Shown here in pieces: positions 6,369 through 11,789 of a stretch of 11,832 nucleotides of DNA. The stretch covers positions 1 through 11,832 of the forward strand of contig CAYISZ010000020.1 in assembly GCA_964366455.1 (NCBI GenBank), in the 5' to 3' direction. Origin of the DNA: CAZLQR01 sp964366455. GTDB lineage: Bacteria > Patescibacteriota > Microgenomatia > UBA1406 > GWC2-37-13. The notes under the pieces were generated by a model that did no database searches, was not told the origin of the DNA, and worked only from the letters and a program-made list of their open reading frames with translations. Within the stretch, counting starts at the first letter, position 1; each line of letters starts with the position of its first letter. The position numbers and the translations under genes were made by a program.

Positions 6369-8105
6369 ATGTTCTTCCGAAATAAAAAAAAATCCACCAC
6401 AAACAATAGCCCACAAACCACAAGCACCGTTGCAAACGGGACCGTCTCGGTTGCGGACATAATCGCTCCCTCATTTGTGGAGGTGGACTTTAATCACATT
6501 AAGATTGATGAACGTTTTTATAAAACGTTTTATGTTGTTGGGTATCCGAGATACGTTTCTGCAAACTGGTTGTATGGTTTAATAACATTCGACCACCCTC
6601 TTTACATTTCGATGTATGTATATCCCACCGAGTCTAAAAATGTACTCGAGGAATTAAAGAGAAAAATTGGGGAGATGGAAGCGACCATCGACAACGATAT
6701 TAAGGATGGCAAGGTAGTAGACCCAACTGTTCAGGTAGCCCTTGATGACGCGCTAGCTCTCCAAGCGGAATTAGCGAAAGGAGCAGAGCGATTCTTTCAA
6801 CTTGGTTTTTACATAACTATTCCAGCTGATTCAAAAGAGCAATTGGATCAACTTTCAAAACAGGTAGAGTCGGTGCTGGCATCTCTACTTGTCGTTTCCA
6901 GACCAGCAACTTTAGAAATGGAGGAGGGATTCAAGTCGACGCTGCCAATGTTCTACGACAAGCTTTCTGTCTGGAGAAATATGGACAGTACCTCTCTCGC
7001 TATGACCTTTCCGTTTTCAACAGCATCGCTAACAAGAAATGAGGGAATTTTGTACGGTGTAAATCAACACGACAGTAGTTTGATAATTTTCGACCGCTTT
7101 ACCCTAGAAAATGCGAACTCAGTAATTCTTGGAAAGTCAGGAGGAGGTAAAAGCTTCATGGTCAAACTTGAGGCATTGAGACTTTTGTCCATGGACGTTG
7201 ATGTAATTATTGTGGATCCAGAAAACGAGTACAAAAAATTAGCCGAGTCTGTGGGTGGGGAGTTTGTAGAGTTCTCGGTAAAGTCACAGTACAAAATCAA
7301 TCCATTTGACTTAGTAAAAGATAGTAAGGAGCCGGATGAACTCCAGAACAAGATTCTTGATCTGCATTCATTAATGCGAGTTATGATGGGAGACCTAACT
7401 CCCTCTCAAGACGCGCTTCTTGACCGCGCTCTAGTAGCTGTTTATCAGCAGAAAGGCATTACTCAAGATTCTTCAACTTTTAATAACGAGGCGCCGCTTT
7501 TGGAAGATCTTTTTAAGGTGTTTCTTGGAATGGAAACGGCCGAGAGCAAAGAACTTGCAGGGCGTCTGGAAAAATATGTAAAAGGATCTGCTGCCGGAAT
7601 TTTTAACGAAAGATCAAACTTTGATATTAAGAATAAATTTACTGTATTTGGAATTAGAGATCTTGAGGAGAATCTGCGACCAGTTGCGATGTACATAGTT
7701 CTTGATTACATCTGGAATACAATAAGACGGACTAGAAAAAAGAGAATTCTCATTGTTGACGAGGCTTGGTATTTAATAAAAAACAAAGACTCAGGGGCAT
7801 ATCTTTTTAACTTTGCTAAGCGATCTAGAAAATATCTTCTAGGTCTCACAACGGTTACTCAGGACGTTGAGGATTTCATTGCAACAAGCGAAGGTCGCGC
7901 AATAATCACCAACTCGAGTCTTCAGATTATTCTAAAGCAGTCAACAGCGTCAGCTGACGCGATTACTAAGACTTTTTTCTTAACTGGTGGAGAGAGACAT
8001 TTCCTATTAGCTGCTGGAGTTGGAGAAGGATTGTTCTTCGCAGGTCAAAATCATGTAGGCTTCAAGGTCATCGCCTCCGACGACGAAAAAGCTACGATTG
8101 AATAA
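6369..8105 (+). CDS. virB4: VirB4/TraC-type secretion ATPase
   Basis: VirB4-family ATPases sit at the cytoplasmic face of type IV secretion systems and power pilus assembly and DNA or protein transfer. The 578-residue product has an N-terminal VirB4-like domain (about 35-230, including a YVSANWLYGLITFDHPLYIS region) and a RecA-like ATPase domain. The latter carries Walker A GKSGGGKS (255-262), a following IIVDPENEY strand, Walker B ILIVDEAWYL (D464, E465) and the TTVTQDVEDF motif typical of VirB4/HerA-like ATPases. Family members are usually 600-850 residues; this one is at the short end. It starts at ATG 6369, two nt after the upstream stop, and is the last gene of the operon. Its stop is 3 nt from the end of the convergent tRNA-Lys gene. 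No VirB6, VirB8 or VirD4 gene is visible nearby. Confidence 0.93.
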   Translation: MFFRNKKKSTTNNSPQTTSTVANGTVSVADIIAPSFVEVDFNHIKIDERFYKTFYVVGYPRYVSANWLYGLITFDHPLYISMYVYPTESKNVLEELKRKIGEMEATIDNDIKDGKVVDPTVQVALDDALALQAELAKGAERFFQLGFYITIPADSKEQLDQLSKQVESVLASLLVVSRPATLEMEEGFKSTLPMFYDKLSVWRNMDSTSLAMTFPFSTASLTRNEGILYGVNQHDSSLIIFDRFTLENANSVILGKSGGGKSFMVKLEALRLLSMDVDVIIVDPENEYKKLAESVGGEFVEFSVKSQYKINPFDLVKDSKEPDELQNKILDLHSLMRVMMGDLTPSQDALLDRALVAVYQQKGITQDSSTFNNEAPLLEDLFKVFLGMETAESKELAGRLEKYVKGSAAGIFNERSNFDIKNKFTVFGIRDLEENLRPVAMYIVLDYIWNTIRRTRKKRILIVDEAWYLIKNKDSGAYLFNFAKRSRKYLLGLTTVTQDVEDFIATSEGRAIITNSSLQIILKQSTASADAITKTFFLTGGERHFLLAAGVGEGLFFAGQNHVGFKVIASDDEKATIE

Positions 8106-8108
8106 GTG

Positions 8109-8182
8109 TGAGCCCCCTGGGACTCGAACCCAGAACCAATAGCTTAAAAGGCTACTGCTCTAACCAGTTGAGCTAGGGGCCC
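8109..8182 (-). tRNA. tRNA-Lys(UUU)
   Basis: The 74-nt minus-strand sequence folds as a full cloverleaf. Acceptor GGGCCCC pairs with GGGGCTC (one G-U, pair 2-71). D stem GCTC/GAGC. Anticodon arm GTAGC-CTTTTAA-GCTAT (closing G-U) puts TTT at 34-36. T arm CTGGG-TTCGAGT-CCCAG. Discriminator is A. The next bases are CAC, so CCA is not encoded and must be added enzymatically. Confidence 0.95.
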
Positions 8183-8189
8183 TTCGTCG

Positions 8190-8251
8190 CTTCGTTCACA
8201 CTGAACGAAGTGAACGTGCTCCTTCCTTCGATATCTCTCAGGATAAACATG
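8190..8251. repeat. Hairpin and REP-like remnant upstream of tRNA-Lys
   Basis: A perfect 9-bp inverted repeat, CTTCGTTCA (8190-8198) and TGAACGAAG (8202-8210), encloses a 3-nt loop 7 nt upstream of the tRNA 5' end. A competing pairing GTTCAC/GTGAAC (8194-8199, 8210-8215) is possible. On the minus strand the adjacent 8224-8251 carries ATCCTGAG and CGAAGGA words like a dispersed repeat found in many bacterial genomes. The rest of 8183-8337 holds nothing else recognisable. Confidence 0.5.
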
Positions 8252-8337
8252 ACGATCTTCGGTTAGAAGAACTATATTGTAACAAAAATAAGAAGCATTT
8301 GGAGCACGTCGTCTAAGGAAAGAGACAGATATAGGAT

Positions 8338-8910
8338 CTACCAAGATCTATAAAGATCGGCAAAGACAGCTGGAAGACGCTCGAGAGCTAGGTCATCCGT
8401 TAGGACGTGTTCTGGCGTTGTAGTGGCTCTACCTCCTGTTTTTTCATCTGGGTTTTTGAACCTAAACCTCTCGCTGAGTTTGGCACTTCCTCCGGTAAAT
8501 TGTAAGAAAGTACCTTCACTATCTATCAAATGGTAATCCCCAATTTCAGCAGAGGCTATTATTCTGGGAATATTTGCTCCCGGTCGATCCACGTGACGCT
8601 GCTCAAGAGTTAAGAGAGAGCGAATTAAAGTAAGATTGTGTGGAAATCCATGGGAGTCAACTTCACCGCTCGACCACCCAACCCTATATGAAGAACCTTC
8701 CTCATGAAACTCAACCGAATGTGCTGGAGATTTCGACAGATCTAGAGGTTTTTGCAAAGAGAAAAAATTCTTAGCCACCGCTTCTTGAAATGATGGTAGC
8801 AGACTGAGGTGCGCGGTAATCCGATCCATAGCTTGACGGGATCTCTCACCAAGCTTTATCTGGTTCGCTTCGATATTCACGCCAATCCTAGTCTCTGCAC
8901 GAATTGCCAT
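8338..8910 (-). CDS. Hypothetical protein, 190 residues
   Basis: Not recognised. The 190-residue product is soluble-looking, with no signal peptide, membrane segment, coiled coil or metal-binding cluster. The N-terminal 60 residues are helical in character (KLGERSRQAMDRITAHLSL). The middle (about 65-140) alternates polar strands and turns, e.g. SSYRVGWSSGEVDSHGFP and IGDYHLIDSEGTFLQFTGG, and the C-terminus is acidic and helical, ending DLYRSW. It is expressed from one of the best promoters in the window, with ATG 8910 only about 3 nt from the predicted transcription start, which supports both gene and start. M28 is a less likely alternative start. It lies between tRNA-Lys and the interrupted tRNA-like locus, a position where recently acquired genes often sit; acquisition is inference. 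Confidence 0.72.
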   Translation of the reverse strand: MAIRAETRIGVNIEANQIKLGERSRQAMDRITAHLSLLPSFQEAVAKNFFSLQKPLDLSKSPAHSVEFHEEGSSYRVGWSSGEVDSHGFPHNLTLIRSLLTLEQRHVDRPGANIPRIIASAEIGDYHLIDSEGTFLQFTGGSAKLSERFRFKNPDEKTGGRATTTPEHVLTDDLALERLPAVFADLYRSW

Positions 8911-8919
8911 ACAGGTAGC

Positions 8920-8947
8920 ATTATAGCACTCGCGGTATCACTGTCAA
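8920..8947 (-). promoter_or_regulatory. Consensus promoter of the hypothetical gene
   Basis: On the minus strand TTGACA (8947-8942), a 16-bp spacer and TATAAT (8925-8920) match the sigma-70 consensus exactly, with an additional extended TG before the -10. The expected start near 8913 is 3 nt before ATG 8910, giving an essentially leaderless mRNA. The -35 begins 9 bp beyond the tRNA-like 3' end. Confidence 0.85.
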
Positions 8948-8956
8948 TATTTAGGG

Positions 8957-8970
8957 TGGACCTGACGGGA
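8957..8970 (-). pseudogene. 3' part of an interrupted tRNA-like gene
   Basis: Reads TCCCGTCAGGTCCA on the minus strand. CCCGT complements ACGGG at the end of the 34-bp repeat (T stem, 5/5). CAGGTCC complements GGGCCTG at 9430-9424 (acceptor, 7/7 with a G-U at pair 3-70), and A73 follows. About 30 nt of non-tRNA sequence separate it from the nearer repeat copy. CCA is not encoded. These pairings tie it to the 5' part at 9377-9430 rather than to tRNA-Ala. Confidence 0.6.
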
Positions 8971-8973
8971 CTC

Positions 8974-8991
8974 TCCGATGCTTCGATCGGA
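8974..8991. repeat. Hairpin TCCGAT/ATCGGA in the T-arm insertion
   Basis: TCCGAT (8974-8979) and ATCGGA (8986-8991) enclose a 6-nt loop. It resembles the anticodon-like hairpin of the adjacent 34-bp repeat (stem GTCCGA/TCGGAC), so it may be a degenerate relative. Confidence 0.5.
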
Positions 8992-9000
8992 ATAAACTAC

Positions 9001-9034
9001 CCCGTAACCTGTCCGATGTCCGTCGGACCGCGCT
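9001..9034. repeat. 34-bp perfect direct repeat, copy 1
   Basis: Identical over 34 bp to 9377-9410. Read on the minus strand it spans the 3' side of the D stem, the anticodon-like hairpin (GTCCGA/TCGGAC, 9011-9016 and 9023-9028), a variable-loop-like AGGTT and the 5' strand of a T stem (ACGGG). It begins 8 nt beyond the 3' end of tRNA-Ala. Confidence 0.9.
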
Positions 9035-9042
9035 TTCATCTG

Positions 9043-9114
9043 TGGACCCGGGGGGACTTGAACCCCCGACCTTTTCTATGCCATAGAAATGTTCTACCAC
9101 TAAACTACGGGCCC
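9043..9114 (-). tRNA. tRNA-Ala(GGC)
   Basis: A complete 72-nt cloverleaf on the minus strand. Acceptor GGGCCCG/CGGGTCC includes the G3-U70 pair that specifies alanine. D stem GTTT/GAAC. Anticodon arm TTTCT-ATGGCAT-AGAAA has GGC at 34-36. T arm GGGGG-TTCAAGT-CCCCC. A73 follows; CCA is not encoded. Its first 10 nt overlap the end of the GIY-YIG gene. Confidence 0.94.
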
Positions 9115-9371
9115 AATCTTATTTTCTTATCTTGGATTATTCTTTCTAATATCTCCCTATTTTTAAAGTTCTTTAGTCTTCGTTCCATTTTTCTAGCTTC
9201 CGTTAAGGTACTAAATTCTTGAGAAAACAACAATTCTAACGGTAAAACATTCTTAGTATATTTGCCTTGTCCGTTAGTATGCTCTGCCAATCTTCTTATT
9301 AAGTCGTTAGTGCTTCCAATATAGAAACGGCCATTTTTCAAAGACTTCAATATATAAACTACGTTTTTCAT
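9105..9371 (-). CDS. Small GIY-YIG nuclease domain protein
   Basis: An 88-residue single-domain GIY-YIG protein (UvrC N-terminal/YhbQ-like family). The first motif is VYIL (5-8) and the second YIGS (17-20). Arginines R26/R27 in LIRRLAEH and the likely metal-binding Glu E63 in EARKMERRLKN are in place, so it looks catalytically complete. Related domains cut DNA in repair, homing and mobile elements; the specific target here is unknown. ATG 9371 gives the canonical MKNVVYILKS start; the longer frame to 9416 runs through tRNA sequence. There is no clear ribosome binding site: the gene begins 5 nt after the 34-bp repeat and its TAG stop lies in tRNA-Ala. It is thus fused between two tRNA segments and probably shares their transcript. 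Confidence 0.88.
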   Translation of the reverse strand: MKNVVYILKSLKNGRFYIGSTNDLIRRLAEHTNGQGKYTKNVLPLELLFSQEFSTLTEARKMERRLKNFKNREILERIIQDKKIRLGP

Positions 9372-9376
9372 ACTGA

Positions 9377-9410
9377 CCCGTAACCTGTCCGATGTCCGTC
9401 GGACCGCGCT
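9377..9410. repeat. 34-bp perfect direct repeat, copy 2
   Basis: Identical to 9001-9034; the bases on both sides differ, so the identity block is exactly 34 bp. Here it is the 3' portion of the tRNA-like 5' segment and lies 5 nt before the GIY-YIG start codon. The two copies bracket 342 bp. Confidence 0.9.
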
Positions 9411-9430
9411 GGCCATTGCGCCACAGGCCC
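9377..9430 (-). pseudogene. 5' part of an interrupted tRNA-like gene
   Basis: Minus strand: acceptor GGGCCTG, TG, a D arm GCGC-AATGGCCA-GCGC, G, an anticodon-like hairpin, AGGTT and ACGGG, i.e. a normal tRNA up to the 5' strand of the T stem. It then stops matching and the GIY-YIG gene begins. The anticodon loop is abnormal: 6 nt (stem TCCGA/TCGGA) or 8 nt (stem GTCCG/CGGAC), and no U33 can be placed, so no amino acid is assigned. The matching 3' end is at 8957-8970. It has its own -10 boxes just upstream. It could be an inactive remnant, an attachment site, or an unusual interrupted tRNA. Confidence 0.6.
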
Positions 9431-9437
9431 ATAAATG

Positions 9438-9464
9438 CAGTATAATTATACTGTAAAAATACAG
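9438..9464. promoter_or_regulatory. Palindromic divergent promoter/operator
   Basis: The 16-bp perfect palindrome CAGTATAATTATACTG (9438-9453) holds -10-like TATAAT and TATACT boxes on both strands. It overlaps a second inverted repeat, CTGTA (9451-9455) and TACAG (9460-9464). Minus-strand TATACT (9444-9439) is well placed for the tRNA-like gene at 9430; plus-strand boxes serve the MFS gene. The symmetry could also be a repressor site. Confidence 0.6.
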
Positions 9465-9483
9465 ATTGTTAGAATGCTCTAAT

Positions 9484-10668
9484 ATGCGATATCTTCGAAA
9501 AATCCTCTACGACCTACCAAAAATCACAAAGCTATATCTAGCCCGCTCATTCTTTGGTGCGCTATTTTTTACATGGCCGATCTGGTACGGTTTTGCATCT
9601 GAACAACTAACAGCAACACAGGTCGGGCTATATTTTAGTGTTGTATATATCACACAACTTGTCGGAGAAATTCCTACTGGAATTTTTGCAGATAAATTTG
9701 GGAGACGAAAGTCCGCGTTAATTGGCGCCTCTATTTTGCCAGCAGCTCCATTAATTTTATACTTGGGTCATTCATTTGAAGCATATCTTATAGCGGCGTT
9801 TTTATATGGAATTTCGGGAGCATTTTTAAGCGGGAGCCTAGACTCCCTGATGTACGACGATCGTAAGGTAGACCCATCACTGTTTAGAAAAGTTAGCATG
9901 TACGACGTGACATTGTTTCAATCTGGATTAATAACCAGCGCCTTATTGGGAGGATTTCTATATCAGTTAAATACATTTCTACCTTTTCTCTTCGAATCTC
10001 TTGCGGGAGTGGGGAGCCTTCTGCTCATAATGAAAATGAGCGAACAACATATCTCTCAAGAGAGCATTGTTTTACAATCTGGCAAGTATCTTCCCTATCT
10101 AAAAGACGGTTTTAAATATTTACTAGCCACAAAAGAGCTCTATTATTTCGTCGGAGCATATTTGCTCTTCACAGTAGCCATAACAGCATCAATTGAATTC
10201 GTGAATGAGGCTAACATGATAGGTTACGGCATTGCACCTGCGTGGCGTGGTGTAGCAATCTCTGCAACAAAGATCTTGAATTTGCTCCTTCTCAACATAG
10301 TTATTTACAAGTTTATTAAATCAGATCAAATTAAGATTCTGTTTATTTCTACAGTTTCCATAATCGTTTTCGGATTATTTCTAGTTCCAAATATTCAACT
10401 TTTTTTACTTACGTACATCTTTTTTAACTGGATAAGCGCAAGTCGCTCTGCATTTTTAAACCCTATGATCCATGACAAAATTCCTTCTAGCCACCGCGCA
10501 ACAACAATGAGCAGTCTCAGTGCCTTAATTGGAATAACTTCTCTAGCTCTTTATCCGCTCGCAGGTTGGCTGATGGAGAATTTTAGACAGCCACGAACAG
10601 CATACGCACTATTTTTCATAATGGTTGTGATTGCAAGTGTCTCAATGTGGAAGAGTCAAAAAAATTAG
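9484..10668 (+). CDS. MFS transporter
   Basis: A 394-residue polytopic membrane protein of the major facilitator superfamily, the usual length for a 12-helix carrier. The loop between helices 2 and 3 carries the MFS signature motif A, GEIPTGIFADKFGRRK (61-76, with D70 and R74/R75). A second half (about 210-394) repeats hydrophobic segments separated by short basic loops. The family moves small solutes or drugs by proton coupling or facilitated diffusion; the substrate cannot be read from sequence. The frame is open from TTG 9466, but ATG 9484 (MRYLRKILYDLPKI) is the better start and leaves a leader of about 24 nt after the palindromic promoter. No clear Shine-Dalgarno sequence. It is convergent with the hydrolase gene, and the stop codons overlap. 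Confidence 0.88.
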   Translation: MRYLRKILYDLPKITKLYLARSFFGALFFTWPIWYGFASEQLTATQVGLYFSVVYITQLVGEIPTGIFADKFGRRKSALIGASILPAAPLILYLGHSFEAYLIAAFLYGISGAFLSGSLDSLMYDDRKVDPSLFRKVSMYDVTLFQSGLITSALLGGFLYQLNTFLPFLFESLAGVGSLLLIMKMSEQHISQESIVLQSGKYLPYLKDGFKYLLATKELYYFVGAYLLFTVAITASIEFVNEANMIGYGIAPAWRGVAISATKILNLLLLNIVIYKFIKSDQIKILFISTVSIIVFGLFLVPNIQLFLLTYIFFNWISASRSAFLNPMIHDKIPSSHRATTMSSLSALIGITSLALYPLAGWLMENFRQPRTAYALFFIMVVIASVSMWKSQKN

Positions 10669-11273
10669 AAGTTTAAGATTTCTTGGAGCTTCTGTTTAAC
10701 CAACTCATACATTAGTTCGTGTCCTTTTGTGTTTGGGTGAAGACCATCGTCAAGTAAGGCATTCCCCCCATTTTCTTCAAACAACTTCATAATATCTACA
10801 AAAGGAACGGATTCTTTTTCAGCCAGTTCCTTAATGATGCTGTTTAATTCTAGGGTTCTTGGCTCAAACCATGATTTGTCTTCTGAGACCACCCTAGATG
10901 CAACCTCATCTACGGGAGGTAGGCCAAGAATCAAAACACCCACTCCGTGTTCTTTCGCTAGCATAATGAGCTTGGAATAATTACTTCGGAATTCTTCGGT
11001 GGTAAAACGATTCTTTTTATCTGAGTTTAGATATTGGCAATCGTTCGTTCCTATAGCCAACACAATGAAAGATTTTTCATTTCGAAAGCGAGCGGTGGTT
11101 TCGATCTCAAAACGCGTCAATACCCCTTCAGTTGTATCGCCAGAAATTCCCAACGGATAAACAGAATGGTCTGTTTCCTCAAAAACAGGAGTCATTCTAA
11201 GTCTTTCCGCCCAGCCTCCCTCAATATCGTTATAACCATACGTAATGCTGTCTCCAAAGATTAAAATCCTCAT
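10665..11273 (-). CDS. SGNH/GDSL family hydrolase
   Basis: A 202-residue single-domain esterase/lipase of the SGNH superfamily with all four blocks visible: the nucleophile in FGDSITYG (S9), the oxyanion Gly in ISGDT (G45), the Asn in IGTNDC (N77) and the catalytic Asp/His pair in DGLHP (D176, H179). Family members hydrolyse ester bonds in lipids, acyl-CoA, or acetyl groups on carbohydrates. This one lacks a signal peptide, so a cytoplasmic thioesterase/lysophospholipase-like role is plausible, but the substrate is unknown. It is the second gene of a two-gene unit, starting 2 nt after the TPR gene stop, and is presumably transcribed from that gene's promoter. Its stop overlaps the stop region of the MFS gene by 4 bp in convergent orientation. 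Confidence 0.92.
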   Translation of the reverse strand: MRILIFGDSITYGYNDIEGGWAERLRMTPVFEETDHSVYPLGISGDTTEGVLTRFEIETTARFRNEKSFIVLAIGTNDCQYLNSDKKNRFTTEEFRSNYSKLIMLAKEHGVGVLILGLPPVDEVASRVVSEDKSWFEPRTLELNSIIKELAEKESVPFVDIMKLFEENGGNALLDDGLHPNTKGHELMYELVKQKLQEILNF

Positions 11274-11275
11274 TG

Positions 11276-11677
11276 TTATAGAGCTGGATCAATTTGTTTC
11301 GCCTTATTTAGATACTCAAGAGCCTTGGGTTCGTTGCCTGCCTGAGAGTAAAGTAGGTATAGATTATAGAGTGTGTCGCGGGAGGATGGGTTCTTCTGTA
11401 ATGTTTCTTCGAGTTCTTTAATTTTATTTTCTCGCAACATATCGTTATAAAAAACCTCTTCTTCAATGCGCTTTCCATAAAGATTTTTATACAGAATTAA
11501 ATCCTTCTGGAATGTGGGGAGTGATCGCACGCTTTGAAGATAGGAGACGACTGAGTCTCGCTCATCAACAACCTGTCTAAAGTAGAGTGGAGAGATAATT
11601 TGGGAGAATACGACGTTAAGAATTACGTAAGCGCCCGCAAGTGAAAGAATAAATCCCCAAGCAAACTTTTTTAACAT
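11276..11677 (-). CDS. Membrane-anchored TPR-like protein
   Basis: A 133-residue protein with one N-terminal membrane segment (about 5-27, FAWGFILSLAGAYVILNVVF) preceded by MLKK, so the rest is probably outside the membrane or anchored to it. The C-terminal part (about 85-133) forms a TPR-like helical pair, with the YNLYLLYSQAGNEPKALEYL pattern and ending in KAKQIDPAL, as in tetratricopeptide repeats. TPRs mediate protein contacts; no partner is evident. ATG 11677 is chosen over a TTG at 11683 because that TTG lies inside the likely -10 element. It forms an operon with the SGNH hydrolase downstream (2-nt gap), which suggests a shared envelope-related task, though this is inference. Confidence 0.78.
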   Translation of the reverse strand: MLKKFAWGFILSLAGAYVILNVVFSQIISPLYFRQVVDERDSVVSYLQSVRSLPTFQKDLILYKNLYGKRIEEEVFYNDMLRENKIKELEETLQKNPSSRDTLYNLYLLYSQAGNEPKALEYLNKAKQIDPAL

Positions 11678-11682
11678 AGTCA

Positions 11683-11688
11683 ATTATA
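11683..11688 (-). promoter_or_regulatory. -10 element of the TPR-hydrolase operon
   Basis: TATAAT on the minus strand ends 5 nt before ATG 11677, with no ribosome binding site between, implying a leaderless mRNA. No convincing -35 was found in the repeat that lies upstream. Confidence 0.5.
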
Positions 11689-11689
11689 T

Positions 11690-11766
11690 ATTAGAGCACA
11701 GAACATAGAACGTAGAACTTGGACCTAAATATTTTCGCAAGCTCTACGCTCTAAGCTACAAGTTAT
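11690..11766. repeat. Heptad-periodic inverted repeat element (copy B)
   Basis: The left arm is tandem 7-mers CACAGAA, CATAGAA, CGTAGAA, CTTGGAC (11697-11724). After an AT-rich centre the right arm is CTCTACG, CTCTAAG, CTACAAG, TTATAGG (11742-11769), whose reverse complements (CGTAGAG, CTTAGAG, CTTGTAG) belong to the same word family. TTAGAGC (11691-11697) and GCTCTAA (11748-11754) are perfectly inverted. It is related to 2574-2657 and lies between divergent genes. Confidence 0.55.
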
Positions 11767-11777
11767 AGGAAATTGAT

Positions 11778-11783
11778 TATAAT
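11778..11783 (+). promoter_or_regulatory. -10 element of the gene entering at the right edge
   Basis: TATAAT followed by 6 nt and ATG 11790, again a leaderless arrangement. No clear -35. Confidence 0.45.
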
Positions 11784-11789
11784 GAAAAT

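Noticed and set aside
5698..8105. TraC-like and VirB4 genes as one VirB4 gene broken by a frameshift
   Set aside because: Each has its own start and stop, the downstream protein has its own N-terminal domain before the ATPase, and the two-gene layout is known in CPR genomes.
8809..9222. Plus-strand open frame across the tRNA region
   Set aside because: It runs antisense through tRNA-Ala, repeat copy 1 and parts of two minus-strand genes; its product has no protein-like features.
8970..9377. Group I intron with a GIY-YIG homing endonuclease in a tRNA
   Set aside because: No recognisable group I core pairings, the interruption is in the T arm rather than the anticodon loop, and a complete tRNA-Ala lies inside. 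A covariance search could still overturn this.
9001..9410. CRISPR-like repeat pair
   Set aside because: Only two copies, 342 bp apart, with genes between them and clear tRNA character; no array and no cas gene.
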